Positions 1 through 9,379 of a stretch of DNA of 38,695 bases are shown here, in pieces (the stretch's first letter is position 1; each line of letters begins with the position of its first letter). The notes beneath the pieces were generated by a model that did no database searches, had not been told where the DNA came from, and saw only the letters and a list, made by a program, of their open reading frames with translations. The DNA is from Acholeplasmataceae bacterium (lineage in GTDB: Bacteria > Bacillota_I > Bacilli_A > ML615J-28 > CAG-313): contig DUPC01000022.1 of assembly GCA_012838545.1 (NCBI GenBank), positions 1 through 38,695 on the forward strand, in the 5' to 3' direction. Position numbers and translations under genes: made by a program.

Positions 1-502
1 TTAAGTTGATAATGTCAATACCCATTTTTTGCATATCTGGAAGGGCATTTTCGGTAACCCGTTGGGCAAACAAATCACGGTTTTGCACCAACTCGGTTAA
101 TTTGATTTGACCGATGATTTCCCGCATGTTACCTTCGAGAACTTCTCTGCAAGTATTCTTGATGCCTTCAAGACTTTCTTGCAAAAAGATTTGCGAAGCT
201 TTGGCTAAGGCATCCGGTTCGGAGCTGATTTTAATGTTAGCTACACCATCAACAAAGATATCGATGAATTCGTTTGTCGGAACAGCTGAAGCTGTCTTAA
301 TATCAACTTGGATCAAATTTAGAGGTATTTTGTCAATGCGTTCAAAGAAGGGAATTCTAAATCCGGCTTGACCAATTAACACCCTTTGTTTTCTTGGACC
401 GGTAATAATAAAAGCTGTGTCTGGCGGTGCTTTAACATAGGATATACCAATGATGATAGCAAATGCAACAATAATACCTGCTATTAATAAAAATAAATCC
501 AT
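1..502 (-). CDS. Flotillin-like SPFH-domain membrane protein (5' part; runs off the window)
   Basis: The reading frame starts at an ATG at 502, preceded by a strong AAAGGAG site, and stays open to the window edge, so about 167 N-terminal residues are visible. A hydrophobic segment (residues 1-20, MDLFLLIAGIIVAFAIIIGI) is followed by an SPFH/band-7 domain. Recognisable stretches are ADTAFIITGPRK-like near residue 30 and REVLEGNMREIIGQ plus TELVQNRDLFAQRV near 120-150, typical of bacterial FloT/YuaG flotillins. Flotillins are membrane scaffold proteins that organise lipid microdomains; that role comes from the family. The C-terminal coiled-coil half lies outside the window. It has its own promoter and is separated from the giant gene by that gene's terminator. 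Confidence 0.85.
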   Translation of the reverse strand, partial: MDLFLLIAGIIVAFAIIIGISYVKAPPDTAFIITGPRKQRVLIGQAGFRIPFFERIDKIPLNLIQVDIKTASAVPTNEFIDIFVDGVANIKISSEPDALAKASQIFLQESLEGIKNTCREVLEGNMREIIGQIKLTELVQNRDLFAQRVTENALPDMQKMGIDIINL

Positions 503-533
503 TTTTTTCTCCTTTCAATAACAATGATACTAA

Positions 534-542
534 ATTATATCA
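534..542 (-). promoter_or_regulatory. Extended -10 promoter for the flotillin-like gene
   Basis: The minus strand carries TGATATAAT (TGn plus a perfect -10) about 30 bases before the start codon. No convincing -35 box is present, as expected for an extended -10 promoter. Confidence 0.5.
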
Positions 543-597
543 TATTTTAATTTAAAATAATACTTTTTTAATTTTTTTGCGATATTTTGTTAATTGG

Positions 598-640
598 AAA
601 AAAAAGGTAGAACTTTATACTTAGATAAGTTCTACCTTTT
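598..640 (-). terminator. Rho-independent terminator of the giant-protein gene
   Basis: A perfect 14-bp stem (AAAAGGTAGAACTT pairing with 627-640) with an 11-base loop is followed on the minus strand by a run of T. It lies 15 bases after the stop codon at 655. Confidence 0.9.
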
Positions 641-654
641 GTTTTATTAATCAA

Positions 655-3600
655 TTAGTCCCAACTTGCATATTCATCATACAAACCCCATTTTTTATCC
701 TGGGTTGTCGGCTTGATGACGATGGCAAGGGTCCTGGTGATTGGATCGGCAGTCGGACTAAAGACAAAGTAGTATAGTCCGCTATAACCTTCCGCTACCG
801 TATTCATTGGCGGAAGTTTATAGGCATTGATTTTCCAATCGGTGACACTACTGTGCATGATATACATTTCATAATGATATCTTTCGCCCGGTGTTAAATC
901 TTCGGTTGTGGGACCGGTGTACCTTGGCGTGATAATGTTAAAGTTAAAGGCACCGGTGCTAACCCGACCAAACCGGTAAATTAAGTTCTCATTATCATCA
1001 ATGAAATAATATAACGATGCTTGAATATCGATATTGTCGAACGATTCTTCTGTTATTCCTGCCGGGAAATCATCAACGGTTGGTCCGGTAGTTGCATAAA
1101 CATTATCCAAAATGAAGTTTTTCATTGAAATAAGAAGGACATTTTTGTCGATTGGCGATTCTGACGATGCAGCATCTATAACCGTTCCATCCGGCATTTC
1201 GTAATAGATTTTAAAGCGCAATGTAAGGTTATATTTGATATCTCTTATCGATATGAAATAATGTACTTCTTGTCTATTATTGGTATCCTCGGATATTACC
1301 CGATATTGAACAATTTTGGTTTCGTCCATCTCATTGCCAGTAAAGTCGTCATACAAATCATCTGTCCAAAGTCCTGTCGTTTCATCTTTCCTTTGAATAG
1401 TTGCTCCATAAGGCAAGAAGAAGCGTGGACTGTAATCTTCAAGCATAATATCCGATACTTCTCCGAAAATCCTATAACTTGTTATACCGTTGGAAATCGT
1501 ATCAACATAGTCAATCCCTTCTGCATAGACACGAGGATCATATTGGCTTAAAATATTTCCACTTTCATCCAGTGCTTTTATTTGAGGATAGCGGTATATA
1601 GTTTCCGTATCGCTCAAAGTGAACTTAACATCAAGCAAGTAGGCGCTGGTTCCCGGTAACTTTTCTATTTCAATTTCCCCTAAGGAATATTCCTCTCCTT
1701 CGCGATTTAAAGTGAAGCTGTACATCTTCTGACCTTTATCTAGCAAACCGGTTATGTAAAAGATGAACCTGTCAATATGGTTTCCCTCATAAATTTCCGT
1801 TTCATCAAATTCAAAGTCAACATAACCTACACCTTGAATAAATTCAAAAACATTGAAATTGATTTGTTCATACAACGAATTGTTGTTAAAACGGAAATCA
1901 ATAGCAATTTCCGATAGATTTGCTTCCCTTGTGATAGTAAATGAGTAGGCGGCTTGATAGTTATCGTTCAAGTAAACTTCCATCGGTTGAAGATTCCGTT
2001 CTAGAATAGTATGGGTTTTATTAATTGTTGTTCCTGCTTCGTTTCGAATTCTGTAGGTCAAGATATATTGGAGTTTTCCTTCGCCATTATAATTATACAT
2101 TATATATGCTTCGCTGAGGATTGCAAAAGGGGCAATTCTAATAGTTGCAATAATTTCATTATTAAATATTAATTCATAATATTTATTGTCTACATAGGAA
2201 AGTTCTCCATCGAGTTCAACGGTAGTTATCGATAATTCAAGATTTGAGTTTCTGTTGACACCAGGAATAATATAACCAAATTCTGTATAAGTGGTAAACG
2301 AGTTTGCGCTAGTTCTTTCAAACGAATCAACCATTCCTTCTAAGTCGTTTGAGAAATAATCGTGGTTAACATCGACAATATCATGACTGGTAGAAGAATT
2401 CTTATATATTGCGATATATCGTTTTGCGCTATTGGAATAATAACTGTATTCTATTCGGTAATAACCAGATTGAATTAAATCGCTAAATTCGATTAAAAAA
2501 CCAAATTGATTTGATTCGTTTCTTGGAATAATGGTTAAGGAGTAAAATCGCGGATCTATTTTTTCCGTTGTTGTAGGTTGTGTTGGATGGTCAACCAAAT
2601 AAACATCGTGAACAGTCATCATGTGGTTTAATGGAATCAATTCCCTAACCGTATCGGTTGTACCAGTAAACAACGCTCTAAGCGAACCATTTGGGTTGAG
2701 CTGACGTGATTCACCGGTTATGGAAAAATTATCACTGAAGTTCGCTGGATTATATGTATTTGTAGAATTAATCAAAAATGAGACATTTGTGTCTAAAGCA
2801 GTACTACTTATTTCAATTCGGATTTGATATCTTTCCCGGTAAAGATCCACATCATTAAAAATGTTTTCATCCATGACACTTAATTCAGAATATACCATGA
2901 TATCAAAAGTAATTGTTCTATTTCCTGTTCCTGGTGGTACAGTACCTGTAGCAGATAATTTATATGTTCCTTCGGAAATTATATCGTTAACACGATTCTG
3001 ATATGCCGCTTTGAAATCCTCCCACTCGCTAGGGTCTATATCAATTTTGGAAATAATTGCCTTGTTCGAAAGAACGTTTTGGTTAATTTCATACTTATAT
3101 GTTCCGCTTGTAAAAGCGGAGGTACTAACTTGATAAGTAATCGTCCTTGGAGTTGTGGAATAATCCACCACCCCTCTTGTTAAAATCGGAGATTGATTAT
3201 CGGGGTCATAAAATACCAATTGCGCTATTTTTGTTTGTACGCTTTCATCTTCAGGCAATATTTCGGCCTTATCGTTGTATTTCAATTGATACATATCGAA
3301 ATATTCGCTTCTTACTTTTTTGGCAAACGCATCGCCCTCAAAAGTGATTTTTTGATCGTGAGAAACATTTTCCAAATCAATATATTCAAACTCGGTTTCA
3401 TTGAGCTTGTAGAAATTATTAATGTCAATATTTGCAGGAAGAGCGGTACCGTCCCTGCTTCCGCTTTGGCTGGCAAGAACGTATCTACCATAGAAATTAG
3501 GGTTGGTTGGATCTTTTAATTTATCTGCAATAGCGTCCTGTTTCACCGGATATATATATTTTGGATCATTTTCAGTCATTAACGGAAACTTATGAAGAAA

Positions 3601-6600
3601 AATATATTCTCCATATGTTGCATTATATAATTTAGTTACATCATCAACAACATATACTACCGGATATCTAACCCTATTGTCAGTTGATGGAGTTGAGGTG
3701 CTACCATAATTTTGCGAAGAAAAAAAGTTTGCTGAAGTGTATGTATGATTCTCAATTGTAACATACTGCGTAGATGAAGTATTTGGATTATAATGCGTAT
3801 TTTCAACTAAACCATAGTTAGAGACTGAATATGCTGCATTGGTGTTTATAGAAGTAAACGAAAACAAAACACCGTTTTTAAATGTTCTGCGATAGGCGTA
3901 ATTATCTACCGAACTTCCAGATGTATTGACTACTCTTTTTGTCAACCTTTCTTCTTCAGAAGCAGTATAAGGTTCAGAATTTACTGTTATCTGTGTTACA
4001 TAATAACTTCCTGACCTTCTTTGAATTCTAAAAGTAACATTGGCATCATGAAATGCATAACGTTTTTGAATTCTGTAAAACCATCCTACAACTACATAAC
4101 TTGTTGTATCATTTATTCTTGCGGAATAGTAAGAAGTTTCTTCGCCGCTAGTATGCAAGCGATAATATGTCCGGCTACTCGTAAGGTTATACATATCGGT
4201 TCTTCCGATAAAATCAACATTTGGATCCATGTTTAAAACATTTTTAAATTCAGCGGATTGCATAACCCCCATATAACCACGTTGAAGACGACCAATAAAA
4301 CCGCCAAATCCTCGTTTTTTATTTGGGTAATTTGCTAAATTTGAACTTGATGGAAATAAAATATTATTATTATCAGGATAGTACCAATCGTTGTCTTCGA
4401 ATTGAATTATTAGACCAGTTCGCCCGTTTTCATCTTCCACAACATCATAATTAATATTTTCGAATTCGACTCGGTCCGCTAGTTTTAGCCTTCCATAATG
4501 TACTGCTGTATTAATATTTACTGTGGTTGTTGAGTTACCCATAATAAAGGTTGCCCCAATTACACCCCCAGCAGTATCTGTAGCTGATATAACTCCATAA
4601 TTAATCATTCGAATCATTTTGGTCAAACCATAGGCCACTACTCCTCCAGCACAGGATCTAATTCCTGGTCTTTCAGAATTTGAACGTCTCCTTCCTGTTG
4701 AAGTTCCATCACTTCCGTTATATTCTCCAATTGTTTGCGAAATGGCAAAAATATTACCATAATTTAACCCGCTGGATAATTCACAGTTTCCGATTGGATC
4801 CGCATTTCCTACCACTCCCCTACCGAAAGGGCCTTCTGTAGAACCTGAACTCGTAGATCCATATGTTCCTGCTGAAAGTTCTGCAGAAAGAGCTAGACCA
4901 AGAATTCCTCCGCTTCTAACAAATTGTTTGGCTTTTCCAAATACGTCACCATTATTGATGGTGTCTAAAATTTTGGCATAGATACCGCTCGGAATCTCAT
5001 TTGAATCAAAATAATCTTCAAGTAAAGTCCCCTCAAAATTTCCAAAAGCAGCAGAAATTCCGCCTAAGGTCAAACCTCCTTCATAAACAATGACAAGACC
5101 AGCATAACGTGCATTGTAAGTATTATTTCCCGTTTCTCCTGAAAAACGAGCATTAGCATTTGAATTGCTATTTGTATAAGTAATATTTCCGCTGTTACCC
5201 GCATCCTGTATCAAGTTATAATTGAAAGTCGTAATTCCGCCGACAAATGAATTGGCAGTACCTTCTATGGTAGCTACATTTTCATCCAAATCAGAAGAAA
5301 TATTCCCATAATTAAAGGCGTTGATAATTTCGCCAACATTAATATTAACCAGCCCTGCGACATAAAGATTATTAATTGTAGAGAACGAACCGGAAAAACT
5401 GTTAGTAGAATCGTTATAACTACTTATAGTTGTATTTCCATTAATACCAGCTGTATAAATGTTTCCGTCATTCACAACATTGGTCATAGTATACATTTTA
5501 TATTCTGGATTATCTCCCGGTTTTGACCATGTATATGGTAATATCCAAGAAATACCTGCAACATAAATACCACTATCCTCTGTATTATTTATTTTTAGAA
5601 CTTTAATGTCACCGGAATTAATGACATTTTCATAATCAACCTTTGTAGCTTGGGTAATATTGGAAATTCTTATTTCTCTATTGATTGGGATTGTAGGACC
5701 GCTTCCCGAAATGTTACCTACCGATAGGTCTCCTTTATTTTCAACATATAACAGTTTCGACGGGTATTTGTTTTTTGTAGTTGATGGTTCATCATTTACT
5801 ACAGAAAAGAACGGAGCAATTCTTATAGTGTCTGGGTTAGTTAAACCGGAAATTGATTGAAAATAACTGGTTCCAAACGTATAATCTTGAGTATTGTAAG
5901 CTCTGCTTAATAAAATCCCTTTTTCGCTATTATCAACAACAGTTGATGCGTAATAAATATAACGGTTATGATTTTGATAGTTTAGGTTGGTAATATCAAA
6001 ACCGTTCTGATTTGACATATATGATATTTGGGCTAGTTCTTCTGAAGTATTTGCAACCCCAATTCCTGCCGCATAAAGATATGTCAAAGTATTAACATAT
6101 TGTCCCTTTATCAAACCATTGTTTTCGAAACTTCCGTTATGAACTTCTGAGCCGTTGTTTAATTTAAAGCCATAGCCTTTAACGCTTCCAAAAATGCCCC
6201 CCGCAAATTGATGCACTAAAACAAGCACAATTGGGTTAGTTCTGGAAATTCCATGGAATAAGTTTGCGTCAACGGTTCCAAAATTACTCAAATAAACCAA
6301 TCTATTGGTATTTTCTATAAGGGATGTGGATTGATTATTATTATGAATCTCACCAATTATTCCACCAGTATAAGTTAAAACATCTTCTGGAGAAATATAG
6401 TTATTATCGCTTGATCCAACACCGGTTACATTTCCGCGGTTTTGGGAATATTCAATCGTTAAAGGACCTTGATTTGTGCCAACCAAACCCCCTACATAGA
6501 ATTTAGCATTTAGAAGTTTCCCTTCAAAGTCGTGTAAACCGCCGTCTATTGACCCAATGTTATGAACATAAGAAAGCGTTCCTGATGCAAGACCGACAAC

Positions 6601-8508
6601 CCCACCTGCATAGGTTAAACCAATTGCCTTATTTCCTAAATCAATGTCAAAATCAGTGATTACGTTTCTTATCGAGCCTTCTCCTCTTAATTCACCGGTT
6701 ATTCCGCCGACATAGAAAATCTTACCGTAATGATCAGTGCTATTTGTAACATTAATATTATTATTGAAAAAGTTGATATTCTCAACAGAACCGGTCAAGG
6801 TACTAAATAAGCCCAAATAATACTTGTTACCAACAATATATGGTTCGTTTATGGTTAAGTTAAAAATATAGAGGTTATTTTCTGGAGGTAAATCCGGCGA
6901 CAACGGTTCCTCTGGCTCTTCAATAGATTTTAAAACCCCATCAAACTCCTTTCTTGGCGTTTTAAAACTTTTGAAATTTATCATATTAATATTTTGGGTT
7001 AATTTATAGGTGTGGTTAGCAAAGAAGTTACCGTTTTGGGGAGTATTGAGATTGACTAATTTCGAAAAATAAATAAAGTCAAAATCATTTTCAATTAAAT
7101 ACGCACCATCTTGATACTTTAACCAAATCAATTGGGGATAACCGTCAGCTCCATAGAAGTTCCATTTTAAGATATCTCCAGTTTCTCCGTCATTGATAAT
7201 AATATCTTCTTCTAAACCGCTTGATTTACCTTCCTTGAGTTCACTTGGGGAGTATGGGGTTGCTAATTCCTCGTACTCACTTGGCAATACGACAACAGGA
7301 TAACCAGAACCTCTTTCAAAAGCGCATCCCTCAATGGTTCCTTCATAAACTACATCTTGCAATTCGCCATTTACCAATTCTTGGGTTACCACTTCGTTGG
7401 CATAGACAAACGGCATTATATGCGAGAAACGGAAACGCGATGATGAAATTATGATGTTATTGCTGACAAAATAACAGTTTTTGATTGTTCCGATATTTGT
7501 GTGAACAAAACCGGCCGCTGTGGCCATTTTGTTGGTCGGGTAGTCGAGCGTGAAAGTCATCCCTGAAATATCTTGATTTTGAGCATTTACGCGTCTGTCG
7601 ATAACCCCTATGTTATATACCAAACCTTTGTTTTCTCCAACAAGGTAAGAGAATTTAAAGACATCAAAAGAATCATCCGGAGCATTTAATGTATAACTTG
7701 GGTTTCTTAGAATAAAGTTTTTTACAACTCCGCTTTCACCAATCCTAGCAAACATGGCATAGTTGTTGATGGTGGAAACGATAATCGATGCTGTTGCGCC
7801 GGATGTATCTTCAAATGTGGTTCTGAGATATGTGTATTCCGCAAGATAAAGATTAATGATTTCAAAACCGTTTCCGTTAAAAGTACCGTTAAAGGTAAAA
7901 TGGATTTCATTTTGGAAGGTACCTTCCAAGATAGTGATTTCGGTTCCGATTGGCACAAATTTTTGCGCTTTCCTGGTCGAGTAATCGATATCTGCAAGCA
8001 ATTCATAATCAAGGGACAAAATTTTATTTATGGTATGGGCAAAAATATAAGTGTTTGTTCCCCCGGGACTATCAAAGTTTATTGATTGCGCATTACCGAA
8101 TTGATATAATTCCAAAGCGCTGGAGATTGATACAATCTTCCTAGTTTGTCCTCCTTCTTCCGGATTTTCAATTTCCAGCAAATCATCAATATCGCTGACA
8201 ATATCCAAATCTGCTTGCAATTTTTGTTGGGCTGTTGCATTTTCGCTTAAAGCATTACGATGGGTTTTTATAACTTCATATATTTCGCTCATTGGGACAT
8301 ATTGTTTTACTTGATGGAGATTCGTAGTTGGTTCGGATAAGCTTGGTTCAAAGAAGTTATTGCTTAATAGTTTTATATGGGAATTTACGTAATCGTTCGC
8401 TCCGCTTTTTTGCTTTTGCCCTGTAAGCGGAGATATTGCAAGAACCAATAACAAACTGAAAATTATAACTAAAAAGCCTTTTTTAATGATTTGTTTGGTT
8501 TTCAACAT
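655..8508 (-). CDS. Giant secreted protein with GLUG/beta-helix-like repeats (2,617 aa)
   Basis: The start is taken as the ATG at 8508, one base after the upstream stop; an in-frame ATG at 8541 would overlap that gene and lacks the signal-peptide layout. Residues 1-30 form a signal peptide (K-rich, then IIFSLLLVLAISPLTG) with no lipobox. GLUG-like units appear near residue 209 (GTFNGNGFEIINL) and 520. From about 600 to 1405 roughly 15 degenerate repeats carry a GG[IVL][VIT]G core (VGGITGEL, AGGVVGLA, SGGILGLA, AGGVIGAT, FGGFIGRL), which suggests a right-handed beta-helix stalk. The last 1,000 residues are beta-rich and unrecognised. There is no LPXTG, no terminal membrane helix and no enzymatic motif. 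The C terminus ends in WGLYDEYASWD. An adhesin or surface-layer role is inference; the substrate is unknown. Confidence 0.85.
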   Translation of the reverse strand: MLKTKQIIKKGFLVIIFSLLLVLAISPLTGQKQKSGANDYVNSHIKLLSNNFFEPSLSEPTTNLHQVKQYVPMSEIYEVIKTHRNALSENATAQQKLQADLDIVSDIDDLLEIENPEEGGQTRKIVSISSALELYQFGNAQSINFDSPGGTNTYIFAHTINKILSLDYELLADIDYSTRKAQKFVPIGTEITILEGTFQNEIHFTFNGTFNGNGFEIINLYLAEYTYLRTTFEDTSGATASIIVSTINNYAMFARIGESGVVKNFILRNPSYTLNAPDDSFDVFKFSYLVGENKGLVYNIGVIDRRVNAQNQDISGMTFTLDYPTNKMATAAGFVHTNIGTIKNCYFVSNNIIISSSRFRFSHIMPFVYANEVVTQELVNGELQDVVYEGTIEGCAFERGSGYPVVVLPSEYEELATPYSPSELKEGKSSGLEEDIIINDGETGDILKWNFYGADGYPQLIWLKYQDGAYLIENDFDFIYFSKLVNLNTPQNGNFFANHTYKLTQNINMINFKSFKTPRKEFDGVLKSIEEPEEPLSPDLPPENNLYIFNLTINEPYIVGNKYYLGLFSTLTGSVENINFFNNNINVTNSTDHYGKIFYVGGITGELRGEGSIRNVITDFDIDLGNKAIGLTYAGGVVGLASGTLSYVHNIGSIDGGLHDFEGKLLNAKFYVGGLVGTNQGPLTIEYSQNRGNVTGVGSSDNNYISPEDVLTYTGGIIGEIHNNNQSTSLIENTNRLVYLSNFGTVDANLFHGISRTNPIVLVLVHQFAGGIFGSVKGYGFKLNNGSEVHNGSFENNGLIKGQYVNTLTYLYAAGIGVANTSEELAQISYMSNQNGFDITNLNYQNHNRYIYYASTVVDNSEKGILLSRAYNTQDYTFGTSYFQSISGLTNPDTIRIAPFFSVVNDEPSTTKNKYPSKLLYVENKGDLSVGNISGSGPTIPINREIRISNITQATKVDYENVINSGDIKVLKINNTEDSGIYVAGISWILPYTWSKPGDNPEYKMYTMTNVVNDGNIYTAGINGNTTISSYNDSTNSFSGSFSTINNLYVAGLVNINVGEIINAFNYGNISSDLDENVATIEGTANSFVGGITTFNYNLIQDAGNSGNITYTNSNSNANARFSGETGNNTYNARYAGLVIVYEGGLTLGGISAAFGNFEGTLLEDYFDSNEIPSGIYAKILDTINNGDVFGKAKQFVRSGGILGLALSAELSAGTYGSTSSGSTEGPFGRGVVGNADPIGNCELSSGLNYGNIFAISQTIGEYNGSDGTSTGRRRSNSERPGIRSCAGGVVAYGLTKMIRMINYGVISATDTAGGVIGATFIMGNSTTTVNINTAVHYGRLKLADRVEFENINYDVVEDENGRTGLIIQFEDNDWYYPDNNNILFPSSSNLANYPNKKRGFGGFIGRLQRGYMGVMQSAEFKNVLNMDPNVDFIGRTDMYNLTSSRTYYRLHTSGEETSYYSARINDTTSYVVVGWFYRIQKRYAFHDANVTFRIQRRSGSYYVTQITVNSEPYTASEEERLTKRVVNTSGSSVDNYAYRRTFKNGVLFSFTSINTNAAYSVSNYGLVENTHYNPNTSSTQYVTIENHTYTSANFFSSQNYGSTSTPSTDNRVRYPVVYVVDDVTKLYNATYGEYIFLHKFPLMTENDPKYIYPVKQDAIADKLKDPTNPNFYGRYVLASQSGSRDGTALPANIDINNFYKLNETEFEYIDLENVSHDQKITFEGDAFAKKVRSEYFDMYQLKYNDKAEILPEDESVQTKIAQLVFYDPDNQSPILTRGVVDYSTTPRTITYQVSTSAFTSGTYKYEINQNVLSNKAIISKIDIDPSEWEDFKAAYQNRVNDIISEGTYKLSATGTVPPGTGNRTITFDIMVYSELSVMDENIFNDVDLYRERYQIRIEISSTALDTNVSFLINSTNTYNPANFSDNFSITGESRQLNPNGSLRALFTGTTDTVRELIPLNHMMTVHDVYLVDHPTQPTTTEKIDPRFYSLTIIPRNESNQFGFLIEFSDLIQSGYYRIEYSYYSNSAKRYIAIYKNSSTSHDIVDVNHDYFSNDLEGMVDSFERTSANSFTTYTEFGYIIPGVNRNSNLELSITTVELDGELSYVDNKYYELIFNNEIIATIRIAPFAILSEAYIMYNYNGEGKLQYILTYRIRNEAGTTINKTHTILERNLQPMEVYLNDNYQAAYSFTITREANLSEIAIDFRFNNNSLYEQINFNVFEFIQGVGYVDFEFDETEIYEGNHIDRFIFYITGLLDKGQKMYSFTLNREGEEYSLGEIEIEKLPGTSAYLLDVKFTLSDTETIYRYPQIKALDESGNILSQYDPRVYAEGIDYVDTISNGITSYRIFGEVSDIMLEDYSPRFFLPYGATIQRKDETTGLWTDDLYDDFTGNEMDETKIVQYRVISEDTNNRQEVHYFISIRDIKYNLTLRFKIYYEMPDGTVIDAASSESPIDKNVLLISMKNFILDNVYATTGPTVDDFPAGITEESFDNIDIQASLYYFIDDNENLIYRFGRVSTGAFNFNIITPRYTGPTTEDLTPGERYHYEMYIMHSSVTDWKINAYKLPPMNTVAEGYSGLYYFVFSPTADPITRTLAIVIKPTTQDKKWGLYDEYASWD

Positions 8509-8509
8509 A

Positions 8510-9151
8510 TTACCACTCACCACCCCATGGAGGATTTGCAAGTCCCCAGTTCATTTGAGGACCATTCAAATATTGAACCGCATCAATTACAAACCCGATG
8601 CGTAAAGTGTATTTATTTTCATATATTGGATGATAGTCTTCGGCCGGCAATTGACCGATAAATTCAATTACAGTTGGTTCGTTTTCTGCAACCCGTTTTA
8701 CTTTTTCCATATAGTAAAAGTACCCGTCCTGAATTCGGTTGTCTTGGAAATCCTCTTGGTAATTGAATTTTGCGAAACCTTCTTTGGCAATCGCCACAAC
8801 CGTTTTTTGATTTCCGGTTATATATGTTAAGGTGAATTGTTCAACCACCTGAACACGGAAATAAGTAAGAACACTGCTGTATATTTTAATGTTTACCCGA
8901 AGATTGTTGAAATGGGTCAATTGACTTGGATCGGAAATATTGAGTTCAATTACGCCGTCTTCGGCACTTTCCAAATCAATATCAAGTCTTTCTTGACCCC
9001 TTTGGTAATAAGCTTCAACATCAACCACGACTTCTCCGATAATCTGCTCATCACTGATAGTATTGGAAGAAGTGAGGAATGCAGAAACAGTAGTTGTGAT
9101 TAAAAGGAATAAAACCGAAATAATTAGTAATGAGTACTTTAGAAATTTCAT
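8510..9151 (-). CDS. Small TasA/camelysin-like secreted protein (213 aa)
   Basis: The chosen start is the ATG at 9151, six bases after an AAGGTGA site; an in-frame TTG at 9166 and GTG at 9190 are alternatives that only lengthen the leader. The N terminus is a hydrophobic signal (FLKYSLLIISVLFLLITTTV) followed by SAFLTSSNTISDEQIIGEVV. That is the A-[FY]-x-T...N...G-x-V arrangement of SipW-processed TasA/camelysin proteins. The rest is beta-rich, without cysteines. It ends in NWGLANPPWGGEW, similar to the tail of the giant protein encoded one base downstream. The two genes are almost certainly co-transcribed and their products may be assembled together at the surface (inference). No signal peptidase gene is in the window. 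Family assignment is moderate. Confidence 0.7.
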   Translation of the reverse strand: MKFLKYSLLIISVLFLLITTTVSAFLTSSNTISDEQIIGEVVVDVEAYYQRGQERLDIDLESAEDGVIELNISDPSQLTHFNNLRVNIKIYSSVLTYFRVQVVEQFTLTYITGNQKTVVAIAKEGFAKFNYQEDFQDNRIQDGYFYYMEKVKRVAENEPTVIEFIGQLPAEDYHPIYENKYTLRIGFVIDAVQYLNGPQMNWGLANPPWGGEW

Positions 9152-9237
9152 ACGATTCACCTTTTTCAAGCTAATCACCTTTCTTTTCACTATAATACAA
9201 AAATCTTGATAAGAGAAAATTGCCTCAATTCAAAAAA

Positions 9238-9246
9238 ATTATACCA
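9238..9246 (-). promoter_or_regulatory. Extended -10 promoter of the TasA-like/giant-protein unit
   Basis: Minus-strand TGGTATAAT lies about 87 bases before the start at 9151. The -35 region is poor. It is the best promoter candidate in the 9152-9379 spacer. Confidence 0.45.
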
Positions 9247-9379
9247 TAAATCAATGATTAATTACATTATTATAACAATATTTTTGGCAATATTATTGGA
9301 AATTCATTCCAAAACAAAAAAGAGAACATTTTGATTTTGGGAGATAAATGCCAAAACCAATAGGTCTCCTTTAAGTTTT

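Noticed and set aside
114-371. Plus-strand open frame opposite the flotillin-like gene.
   Set aside because: Shadow of the SPFH frame, no ribosome site and no protein-like pattern.
1261-8144. Many small plus-strand open frames and a 96-codon minus frame inside the giant gene.
   Set aside because: All lie opposite or out of frame with a continuous coding frame that has repeat structure; none has a ribosome site.
8509-8541. Upstream ATG at 8541 for the giant protein.
   Set aside because: It would overlap the upstream gene, and the second ATG at 8508 gives a normal K-rich signal peptide right after the stop.
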